Positions 10,160 through 20,182 of a stretch of 64,000 nucleotides of DNA are shown here, in pieces (within the stretch, counting starts at the first letter, position 1; each line of letters opens with the position of its first letter). Below the pieces are notes generated by a model that saw only the letters and a list, made by a program, of their open reading frames with translations, did no database searches and was not told the origin of the DNA. Location of the stretch: assembly GCA_029216955.1 (NCBI GenBank), contig JANAVB010009599.1, forward strand, positions 2,931,240 to 2,995,239. The letters are read 5' to 3'. Position numbers and translations under genes: made by a program. Source of the DNA: Iris pallida (taxonomy: Eukaryota; Streptophyta; Magnoliopsida; Asparagales; Iridaceae).

Positions 10160-10963
10160 TTAAATTAGTACATATATATTGAAGGGTATTTTTGAAAAAA
10201 ACAATTACGGTGAAGCCTACTTTTCACATTATATAGTAGAATAGATATGCACGTGTAAATGCACGTAAGAAAAAAATATTAAAAAAATTAATATAAATTA
10301 ATTATAAAAAAAATCAAACTTAGGATTTGCTATTTAGCTATAAATATATCATATTAGATAGTTAAATACTTAGTTAATATTTTTGTAAAATAATTAGTGG
10401 AGTATTTAGGTAGTTATTTAGTTATTTATTATTATTTTTTAATTTTATTTAAATGGTTGATAATATTCACACGGCTTAGACGGCTCACTTTTGAGCCGTT
10501 TTGAAGCGTCTTTATATAGTAGAAGATATTCAAAAAAAGCTATAAAAGTAAAAGTATTTTCTTTTTCTATTCTTTCTTTTTTAAAGCTATTTTTTTTAAG
10601 ATATGGAGGTAAAGACATTATCAAATATATTTTCTATAACTAGACAATCAACTTCACAATGTCTTCTATAAATTTTGCCACATAAGCTTCAAAATCTATT
10701 TATATTGAAGAAGAATTTTAAATAAAATCTTTTCATGTGGCAACATCTTTTTCCCAAGTAACAATAGAGTTGAATATGCTCTAAAGGCTATCTAGAAAAT
10801 AACACGGACGTACTCAGCTAAGTTAAAGTTATGTTGAGGGGCAACACAAAAATTATCTGGGGGACAAAACTTCTCTATTTCCAAGAAATCGGCCCCAAAA
10901 GAAGACAAATCCTTCAATTTCCTACTCTTTTTTTAGTCCTCTCCCTACTCTCCTTTCTTGCAA
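10160..10963. other. AT-rich spacer without genes
   Basis: I see no sustained reading frame. A perfect 8-bp stem (ACGGCTCA/TGAGCCGT, 4-base loop) lies at 10480-10499. Confidence 0.6.
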
Positions 10964-10971
10964 CCCTCGAC

Positions 10972-11152
10972 TAGGGGTGCAACTTGGACGGACTAAATCC
11001 GAGTTCGATCGGGTAAACCCGTTAATGGGTTAGGTTAGGATTAAAGATACTCGGATTCGGATTCGGATTTCGGTTCAAATATTTGAACCCGATCATAAAT
11101 TGGGTTGGGTTCGGGTTTATATGCCGGGTTACCCGAAGAACCCGAAATCCGA

Positions 11153-11217
<65 letters not shown>

Positions 11218-11577
11218 TTCTTAAATAAAAAGTTTAAATCCTAAACTTCTTCACCCAAACTTTTCAACTCCTTATCATAAATCTTATTTCAGTTTGTATT
11301 TTGTAATGATCAAGACTTGATTGCTATTTAATTATGTGTTTAATATTACTTTTGTTTAAAATTGTTTTAGTTAGTATATTAGAGCTCGATAAATCCGATT
11401 GACCCGATCCAATCCGAGTTCAACCCGAGCCGAACCCGATCCTCCGGACTTGGTTTTGGGCTTCATATGTTGAACCCGAGGTCGGGCCGGGCTTGGGCTC
11501 GGACTAGGCTTATGATTCATCAGGTTGGGCTCGGATCGACCTCAAGCCCGACCCAACCTGTCCGAGTTGCACGCCTA
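10972..11577. mobile_element. Non-autonomous hAT-like element
   Basis: The ends TAGGGGTGCAACTTGGACGG and the reverse complement of the right end (TAGGCGTGCAACTCGGACAG) are similar. Directly outside are CCCTCGAC (10964-10971) and CCCTCAAC (11578-11585), a 7/8-matching 8-bp target duplication as made by hAT transposases. The interior holds a (TA)n tract at 11158-11215 and many GGGTTCGGG/CCCGACCC repeats. No transposase is encoded. Confidence 0.82.
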
Positions 11578-11901
11578 CCCTCAACCTTAATTTCGCAATG
11601 GAGATGACAATGACTAATAATTATACACATATTAAGGTAAATCTTTATCAATTGAAATTATGTTTTTTCCTTGTTTAGATTGTAGGTTTTTTCAAATCTA
11701 GAAATTTTTTAGATTCTTAAATTTCATGTTTAATTCATGTTTTTCTAATAACTTCGTAGTATATGGTCTCATTTAAGACTAATTCTGAAGTTTCGAAAAC
11801 TTCAAAATATAAACAGTCATGCTTAGGATAATGAAGGACTGTCAATACTTTGACAGTCCTGAAGGTAGACTTCTCTATTTTTAGGAGTGCTAAAATTTAG
11901 A

Positions 11902-12740
11902 CGGTCCTTATGTAACTACCTAATTTTGGAAAATCCTATTTTGGAGATCAATAATTTAATTTTGGGAATTTATAAATCATTTTCGGATTTATTGTGAATT
12001 TATTTCCAAATTCTGAATATTAATATTTAATTAATTAATTTTAGTTTAGAATTTATTTATTATTAATTAATTGTGAATTATTAGTATTAGGTAAATAGTT
12101 ATTATTAAATCCAGAATTATTATTCTTATTATTAATTATGTGAGCTTACCAAGCCTTTGGCTTTGGATTGTGGGCTAGCTATCCTATTTGCCTACCAAGC
12201 TTGATCTTGGATTGTGGGCCTATAGATTTGGTAGAGGATAATAATTAGTTAGCCTAATTAATTATTAGTTACTCCTAATTAGGAATTAGTTAATAATTTT
12301 AGATTAGTGATTAATTAGTTAGTGTTTAGTTAGTAATTAATTAGGTCTGTTAGCAGCCTTTACTATATAACCCTAAATCTGAGATTGTTTATAAGGATAC
12401 ATCAAAAGTTGATCAAGGCACATCAGGATTAGGGCTAGCCCAGGTTTGAGAGAGAATTACTCAGGATATCCCATTTTCTTACTCATTGGGTTGTCCCAAC
12501 TCCACACACCCCCAAACCCAAATTTTGAGCTTCATTTCAAAATTTCACTCACTCTCTTCCAAAATATTAGCTTTCTTCTTCTTCTTCTTCTTCTTCTTCA
12601 CCATTTTCCTCCTCCCCAAGATACATCTTCTTCTTCATCTTAAACCCTTCCCCAAGGTCTAATTCCCAATTTCGATGACATCCAAAGGCTATCTTCCCAA
12701 TGCCCTAGTTTCCCTCTAATATTTTTTCTTGTAATATTTA
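11902..12740 (+). mobile_element. Family F LTR-like fragment
   Basis: It begins TGTAACTACCTAATTTTGG, similar to gypsy LTR starts, then has a TATATAA at 12364-12370 and a CT-rich leader (CTTCTTCTT near 12580). A related sequence in reverse orientation lies at 23062-23530, sharing GGGCTAGCCC and ATTACTCAGG. No coding sequence is seen. Confidence 0.45.
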
Positions 12741-13408
12741 TTCCCAAAACCCAAGTATAAATTATCATGATGGAAAAAATATACAATGTAATGTTTATTT
12801 GAATTATCTATAACCAATTTCATGATCGAAATAAACCCTAACAACATTCGGCCAAGTCAACTTTAGGACTGCCATAGTTTCTGGCAGTTCTAAATACTGA
12901 TAGGACTGCCAGAATTTGTGGCAGTCCTGATGTACAGCAAGTGCATTCCAGGACTGCGACAATTTCTGGCAGTCCCAGAAGTATTAGGGACTGGCAGAAA
13001 TTATGACAGTCCTGATGTACAGGAAGTGCATTTCAGGACTGCCATACTTTCTGGCAGTCTTAGAAGTATTGAGTACTGCCAAAAATTGTGGCAGTCCTGA
13101 AATAGATTTAAAATTTTGAGTTTTTTTAAATAGATAGATTTCAAATAAATAGATAAATTTTGAGTTTTTTTAAATAGATTTTAAATTGATAAACTTATAT
13201 ATAAAATAGGACGGCCAAAAATAGATTTATCTATAAGCTAGATTTAAAATTGATGTAATTTTTTTTAAAATCGAGTAGATAATTGAGAGACTCTAAAATA
13301 GATTTAAAATTGAGAGACTTATCTCTAAAATAGGTTTATTTTGAAATGAACAAATTTGAGAGACTTATCTAAAATATATTTATACCTAAAATAAATTTTT
13401 TGGACGGT
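12740..13408. other. AT-rich interval inside the palindrome array
   Basis: Degenerate TAGATTTAAAATTGAGAG-like repeats fill much of 13100-13400. I see no gene. Confidence 0.5.
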
Positions 13409-15665
13409 CAGGACTGCCAAAATTTCTGGCAGTCCTATCCACTACCAGGACTGCCATAAATTTAGGCAGTCCTAAAATGGACTTGCTGTCGAGGATTGTC
13501 AAAATGTATTTTAGGGTTTTGTCGGCCGGGGAGTTAACCGAGATTGCTTTACAAAGATGTGAAACCCAGTTTCCATAATTTTAGTTTGTAAATAGAATTT
13601 TTGTGTTTTAATAATAAAACATTTTTTCAAATTATTATTATTATTTATTATTATTACTTTTGGATGAAATGATTTCAAAAAAATAATCAACTTGGACTTT
13701 TGAATGTTTGGACCCAGACCCGAGTCCGAGTCCAGACCCAGGCCTGAGCCCAACCCTTTCTTTTCCCAAATTCTCTCCTATTTTGACTTGGTTAAATAAC
13801 AATAATAAAAGAAAAAGAAAATAATAAGGTATGGTTAAGAACTGGTCCCGAAGGACCAGTGTGTATTCCTGGAGAAGTGGTAAGCTTTTCCACGTTCTCT
13901 CCTCACCACACAGTGCCCCCACTCTCTCCTTAATAACCTCTCCCACGTTCTTCCAGCAGAACCCACACTTTCTCACAACTCACAAAACTCTAACCCAATC
14001 ACTCTTCTCTCTCTCACACGTCCCCATTTATTTTCTATTGGAGAAAGCTTTCTCTAAAGCTCTCAGATCTCTCCCTCTCTCTCTCGGTTGGGAAGAAACC
14101 CCAGATTCCCCAAGCCCTTCCCGAGCTGCCGGATCCCGAGCCCTCCGGCGAGTTTCCCCTTCGGCCGACCCGAGCCCCCGCGCTCCTCTCCGCGCGCGTG
14201 CGACCGAGGCCGCTCCTCCCGCGGCATCCGCCGCCGTCCGCCGCCGTCCGCCGCCGTTCCCGAGGCCGACGACCCCCTTCGAGCGCCGCCTCCGACCGCC
14301 CCTCTCCGTCCAGCCGAGCCGGCGCCGCTCCCCCGCGCGTCCGGTGAGCTTCTCCCGCGAGCGCTGCCTCCCGCGCCGCCACTGCCCCGCCGGCAGAACC
14401 CCGACCCCCTCCGCGGCTCCCCGTCGCTGCTGTCCAGCGCGACCTTTCCCCGCCGCAGCCGCTTCCCGCGGTTCTTTGCTGTCCCCGTCGGCGTTCCCGC
14501 TGTCCGTGGACTCTCGTCGCTGTTCGGGACTTCGACCTGCTGCCGACTTAGTTCGGATTTCTTTCCCGAGATTTTTTTCGCGGCTCCCCGCCAACGGAAA
14601 CTGGTAATTTCTGGATAATCACAGTAGTTCGTCCCCGTAGAGTCGATGATGATAGATCAGTCCCCGGTTCCCTCTTGGGAATCCGGATAGTTGCGTTATA
14701 ATTTTTGTTTAGCTGCGTTAGATTAATTTCCTATGTTTTACTTGCTGGGTTGGTGTGAATTGGATGGATTATGGATTCCCGGATATTTCGGGAATTATTC
14801 TGATGGTGTTGGAATTATTTTTGGTGGATTTCTGTGGACTATTTTGGGTTGGAAAAATATTTGCAGGAGTTTGTTGGCGTACTTCCCAGTTTTGGGTTTG
14901 TCCCGAAATAGAGGAAGTGCTGCCCAAATTTTTACAAAAAAAACTATATTTTGTTAATTTAAAACTGGCTTTCGAAAATGAATTTCTAAAACCGATTTTC
15001 GGGCGACGACCATACCGGTCTGTGGGCCCCGGCGAAATGCAAACGCACCGGTCCGACCGGACGTTGAGGCATAAGCCGAATTTTGAGAAAATGGACCGAG
15101 TCTGAGACTCCTAGCTTTCTTTTTAAATTATTTTAATATTTAGGCTATTTATATTAGATATTATTTCCTGCACTTTAATTATTTAATTTCAGTCATTTTC
15201 TTCTATTTAATGTAAAAGGAAATTTGTACCGGGCATAAGCCCACCCTAGGACCATTAGCTGTGCCAATGTATTGTGTAGCGTAGTTTTATTTTATTTCTC
15301 TTTTTCTGGTGGATGTGATTTGGGTGGTTTTGATTCGTCGCATAATCGTAGGTTAGAACGTAATTTACCGTTTAATTATGAATTGGTTAAAATGAATAAA
15401 ATATTATTAATTCACGGTTTATCACTAAAAGAAATTGTATTTTTATAAATATATTACAAAACTCTAAGTTTTCCAAATTATATTTGATTCTCGTGATTTT
15501 CCAAATAAACCAATTAACCGGCTTAATTAACGCACGTAGTTGCGACGTAAACGTTAGCTGTAGATTAATACAACTTAAAACCTGACTAGGACATGACTAC
15601 TAGAGATTGCAACTAGCACACTTAGTCTGGTTATTCAGGATTCTAAATCGAGTTCTCAACTGTAG

Positions 15666-15733
15666 GAACTCGAAGTCGTACCTGACGTTCCTCTTCGGTG
15701 TCAACCTGTCTTTCCAGTCAAACTTAATACAAG
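15666..15733 (+). other. Candidate internal exon in A 5' LTR
   Basis: An acceptor-like AACTGTAG ends at 15665 and a GCAAGT donor-like site starts at 15734. One frame is open through it and joins the acidic exon at 16100 in phase. The copy in LTR2 is 22282-22349. Confidence 0.3.
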
Positions 15734-16099
15734 GCAAGTATAGTTTATGTTAGTTACAGTTATTTATTTAATCGTTTTACTGCATGTCTAAACCACGTCT
15801 CAAACACGAAACTCTCACCGAGAGTACTGTACTGTAACTACTGTAACTACTGGGGACTGGGGAATAGCGGGGAATTGGGGAATAGCGTAATGATTATGAC
15901 CATACTGTAACAAAACCCCTTATCCATTACTGTAACAAACCCAAGCCGGTCATATGTCATTACCTATTCAAATCACTGATTTCTACTGTAACAAACCTGT
16001 TTTAAAACTGTTTAGAACTGTATGATTCTATTTCTTATTTAACTGTTTAATTAGCATGAATTGTACTTTGCTCCCTCCTGACTGGAGACAACATTTTAG

Positions 16100-16221
16100 G
16101 TAACACTGAGGATGACGAGCTATTCTATAATGGCTATTATGACCCGGTTCTCTACCCTGCGACGGTACCAGAGCCGTCTCTGGAGGACGCTGATCCTGGG
16201 ACTACAGAACCAGATGCTTAG
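16100..16221 (+). CDS. Candidate terminal exon for LTR-encoded acidic peptide (A 5' LTR)
   Basis: CTGAC at 16076-16082 could be a branch site and CATTTTAG at 16092-16099 an acceptor. The frame that follows begins with an acidic run (TEDDE), has NGYYDPV, continues acidic and Pro-rich, and ends at TAG 16219-16221. Position in the LTR and pattern match the B and C copies. No similarity to a known family is claimed. Confidence 0.4.
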
Positions 16222-16449
16222 ATAGTTTTTCTTTTCTTGGAGTTTGTAGTTTGTTTCAGCATTTCATTTCCAGTTATATTTCTGAATATTTATTAAATAA
16301 AGTTTCAAATTCCGAATAGAACAGTTGTGACAAATGTATTTGTGTTGTTGTGATTACCTGCAATGGAACAGCTTACTGCCGCCGTCTCACCACGGTGCAG
16401 GCTGGGCATGGTCCGGTTCGACCCATTAATTTGGGATCGGGTCGTGACA

Positions 16450-17311
16450 TATTTTCAGTGGTGGCCCATGCAGGTCACAACAAACAACTTAGGAAAACAT
16501 ACCTAGAAACAATTAGAACACTAGAACATTGATTTGTCACGACATAGGTCCGATTCATATATAAATAAATATTTTTGCTTGATTATAGACCGGTAGGCTA
16601 CCTTGCTTATGTGTGCGTCCTAAGCCTACCAGAGAATGATCGTTGACCAAACCCTGCTGGCGGTGAGGTGTTATCTCCGGATCATACCCCATCTCCTCAA
16701 CCAAGCTAGGGTCTTTCCCTCGCGGCTGTTTGACCGTCCTCATAGTGCATCCAGTGAAGTTTTCCCTACACTGGCGAATCCTACCTCATCTCAAACTGAA
16801 TTGCATTTCCTTGGTGGAGTATTCATTTTTATTGCTCCACCAGTACCAGCAAACATTTTCCAAATTGTTGCCCTATTTCGAGAAATCATGGAGTTCCAGA
16901 AAGCTCAAGATGAAGCCCAGCAGGAACAGAGGAATATCACGAGAGAAGACATGAAGAACGTCATGATGTAGCCTTAGTTATCTCCAACCAAGTTAGAGCA
17001 GAACTTTTGTCCTAGGAAGGAATACCCATGAATCTAGAAGATATTTGGGTCCCATCAAGTACTCTACTTTCCGGCAGCCTTGTCATAAGAAGCTATGGGC
17101 TTGTAACTATTGCAAGAGGCCTGGTCATCAGGCCGTTAGTTGCCGCAAGAGATTGGGACAATGGTTGGCATGTGGATCTGCTAAACATCGGGTAAAGGAC
17201 TGCCCTTATCTGTTTATCAAACCAGAGCTCATATTCCAGCAACACCTGTTAGGCCACAACCTAAAGACCCTCTTCCTAACCAGCAGACCCTGCCCTTACA
17301 ATGAGGCGTGA
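16450..17311 (+). pseudogene. Element A gag remnant
   Basis: Short open pieces between stops include a glutamine/glutamate-rich segment (EFQKAQDEAQQEQRN) and, from 17102, a CNYCKRPGHQAVSC zinc knuckle (CX2CX4HX4C); a second knuckle (CGSAKHRVKDC) has lost its first half. These are gypsy gag features for RNA packaging. No continuous gag frame exists, and no clear primer site follows the LTR. Confidence 0.75.
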
Positions 17312-17689
17312 TGCATACTCGAGGTTCATAGAAAAGGAAGCAGTTGGAGACTGCTCATACAAGAGCCAGAACCATGAGGAATAGTACCTAGAACCGCTGT
17401 ATAGCATCATCTTTTTGGATGTCCTTAGATCAATCATAAGAGTTTTTGCTGGAATTCTCCACATGAATAGAAGTTTTTGTTACACCCTTATGGCAGATGT
17501 TTTTCCTGATAGTCTCCCCGGATTATCCCAGATCTAGACATAGGATTCACCCCTGACCTAGTCCCCGGCTCTTTCCCTAAATTCTAAAGGATGTTACGGA
17601 GTCAACCCGAGGGTGGTCAAGAAGATGAAGGACCAGATCAATGAAGGCTCTAGGATTTATTCGGAGTGGAACTTCACCTTAGGGAGTAC

Positions 17690-19800
17690 CTATCTTGTTT
17701 TTGCCCAAGAAGGATGGAACAACGGATGTGCATCGATTACCAGACACTAAAGAACAAGTACTCTCTGCCCGGATCGAGGATCTGTTTGATCTGTTTGTGT
17801 GGAGTTAGGGTGTCTCGAAGCTTGACTTAAGACCTGACCACCATCAAATCAAAGTCAGGAAAGAGGACATTTCCAAGACAGCGTTCGAACACCAAGTATG
17901 GGTAGTTTTCTTTGGTCATGACGTTGGACTGACCAATGCTCCTGCTGTGTTCATGAACCTCATGAACAGAGTTTTTATGAGTATTTGAATCGGTTCATCA
18001 TCTCCATATATAACATTCTGAAGACTGAAGAAGAGCATGAAGAACACCTGAGGAAGTTTTGGAAACTTTGAGGAAAAAGAAGTTTTTGGTAAGTTATCTG
18101 AACGTGGATTGTTGACAAGGTAGACCTTTTGTCAAGAGAAGAAATTTCGATAGAAGATTGCTGTTGTTAAAGAGTGATATACCCCAAGTTCAATTCGGAA
18201 GATTTTTGAACTTGGCCGGCTACTATCAAAAGTTTGTGAAGGATTTCGTCAAGATTGCTGAGCCAATGACGAAGCTCACTTGGAAGAATGAAGAATTCAT
18301 CTGAACGAAAAGTTTGCCAGTCGGCATTGAGGAGCTGAAGAAGGGACTTACCACTACACCAATCCTTGCGCTACCCGCAGGAACCGGTGGGTTCTCAATT
18401 TACAGTAATGTCTCTAGAAAAGGACTGGGTTGCGTTCTTCAACAACATGGGAAAGTAATCGCTTACACATGTAGGCAACTACAGACTCATGAGAAGAATT
18501 ATCCCACACCTAATTTGAATTGCTGCAATTATCTTTACTTTGAAGCTGGAAGCATGATTTTTATAAGGGAGTGAAAATATGTACGGACTACCAAAGTCTG
18601 AAATATGTCTTCACTCAGGAAGGGCTGAATGTTAGACTAAGAAGATGGTTGAAGCAGATGAAGGATTTCGACATCAACCTGCAGTACCATTCAGGTAAGG
18701 CTAATGTGGTTGCTGATGCACTTGGTCGATACTGATGGCAAAGTTCTTAACCAAGGACTAGCACCCGCTAGAAGACATCGAGAAGTTTGGACTGGAGGTG
18801 ATACTACCTGGAGATAGAAGGACGGAGCTGGATGCTGATTCAGTATTGATGAAGTTCGAGGCTGAGGGATAAAAATCAAGAGAACGTAGTTTCAAAATGA
18901 GGCACTTTGCAGGCTTAGAGATCAAGTGTTGGCAGGAACACCTGAGGGTTTTTGAATTGATCAGCATCGGAACTCTGAAGAATGGTGCGAGACTTTGCGT
19001 ATCGGCTGACAAACGGAGGAACGAGTTGATGAAAGAAATGCACCAGTCGCAGTATTCCATAAATTCAGGAGATAATAAGATGTATCGGAATATGCCTCCA
19101 TTGATTGGTGTTATGGAATAAAGAAGGATAATTCCAGGTATGGGATTAGATGTGAATTTGTCAACATGAGGAATTTAGCAAGAGAACAACAAGTTTGTTG
19201 GAGCCGCTGGACAATTCGGAGTGGAAGTAGAAACATATAACAATGAACTTTGAGTAAGGATTGCCTTGTTCCCAAGGAGGGAAGGGCACCAATTGGATTA
19301 TTATAAACCGACTGACTAAGTCAGCACACTTTAGTTTCTTTCAAAGTTGGTTTAATGAATAAGAAGTGGGCAGCATTATACGGGAAGCACATCTACCGGA
19401 TTCATGGAGTACCGCGGGACGAGCAATCAGAGAGGTCAATCCAGACGCTTGAAGAAGTATTAAGATTTTGCGTCTTAGAATTTGGTAGGTCTTGGGAAGA
19501 CCAAATTGCATTTGGTGAAGTTTCTCCTACCAGAGGAACAATCAGTTTCGACGGAGATGGAAATTGAGGCCATGAACATCAGGCCATTTGAAGTTTAAGA
19601 CGCGTTGGAAGTAGCATGCCAGTTAGCTCTACCAGCTAATCTTGAGAGTGTGCAACGTCTTCTACGTCACAGATCAGACATTACATTGCGGATCTGAGTC
19701 ACATATTGGATAATTCAGAGCTGAAGATTGGACTCAACCTTTCAGAGCAAGAGAAACCAGTTGCAAGAGTAGTCAGAGATGAGAAGTAATCAGAATTTGA
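17690..19800 (+). pseudogene. Element A pol remnant (RT, RNase H, integrase, chromodomain)
   Basis: Scattered frames give, in gypsy order, reverse transcriptase pieces ([38 protein letters not shown] at 17700-17980), RNase H (18314-18736, with [15 protein letters not shown] and YHSGKANVVADALGR), integrase (MHQSQYSINSG near 19040; HGVPRDEQSERSIQT near 19395) and a chromodomain-like LSEQEKPVARVVRDEK near 19740. Stops and frameshifts occur every 100-300 bases. Nothing here can be active, in contrast with the near-identical LTRs. Confidence 0.85.
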
Positions 19801-20169
19801 GCCATCACTTAAACTCCTATTCCTTATTCTTTCTTTTTCCGTTCTAAATTTGACTAATGCTGCTAAGTTAGCCTAGTTTTGCAAGCTATCTCTTTAAATC
19901 AAGCTTGATCATGACGATATTTTATTGGGTGCACCCACTAATATATTGTCTAATCAGGACCGGTGTATGATGGTCTGATCAACCTCGTGTACTTTGGTTC
20001 GCTTTTGTATTTCTTTTTCTGCGTGGATTATATCATAAAACTTGTCCCTAGACCGTCTCATCCACGACTGCCTTGAAAATTCTTATTGTTGGACCTGAGT
20101 TACGGGCGTAGTACCCGTAGCCGTTTGTTTCTCCTACCCTTACTTTAAATTTCGGGGACAAAATTTTCT

Positions 20170-20182
20170 AAGAAGGGAAGAT
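20170..20182 (+). other. Polypurine tract of element A
   Basis: AAGAAGGGAAGAT directly precedes the 3' LTR and follows TTTCGGGGACAAAATTTTC, a context common in chromoviruses. It primes plus-strand DNA synthesis. Confidence 0.8.

Larger units (their letters stand above)
11835..13475. repeat. Dispersed array of 27-bp palindromes (AGGACTGCCA/TGGCAGTCCT)
   Basis: About nine copies are seen. The one at 12902-12928 is perfect with 10-bp arms and a 7-base loop; 11835-11860 has 11-bp arms. Others start near 12865, 12950, 12988, 13034, 13071, 13409 and 13447. CACTACC precedes the last one, so the array may be subterminal repeats of a CACTA-type element. Ends and target duplication are not resolved. 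Confidence 0.65.
13558..16449 (+). repeat. Element A 5' LTR
   Basis: It runs from TGTGAAACCC to GGGTCGTGACA. It contains a CT-rich leader-like tract, a very GC-rich block (about 14100-14600) that leaves long Pro/Arg/Ser frames open on both strands, two candidate exons (15666-15733, 16100-16221) and an AATAAA at 16296-16301. Confidence 0.93.

Noticed and set aside
9917..10168. 83-codon Asn/Ile/Val-rich frame
   Set aside because: It is a translation of the TTAATGTTAATATT repeat inside the MITE.
13831..14607. Long open frames (up to 258 codons) on both strands in the A LTR
   Set aside because: They lie in GC-rich, CpG-dense sequence where stop codons are rare, are Pro/Arg/Ser low complexity, overlap each other, and recur only because the LTR is duplicated at 20456-21233.
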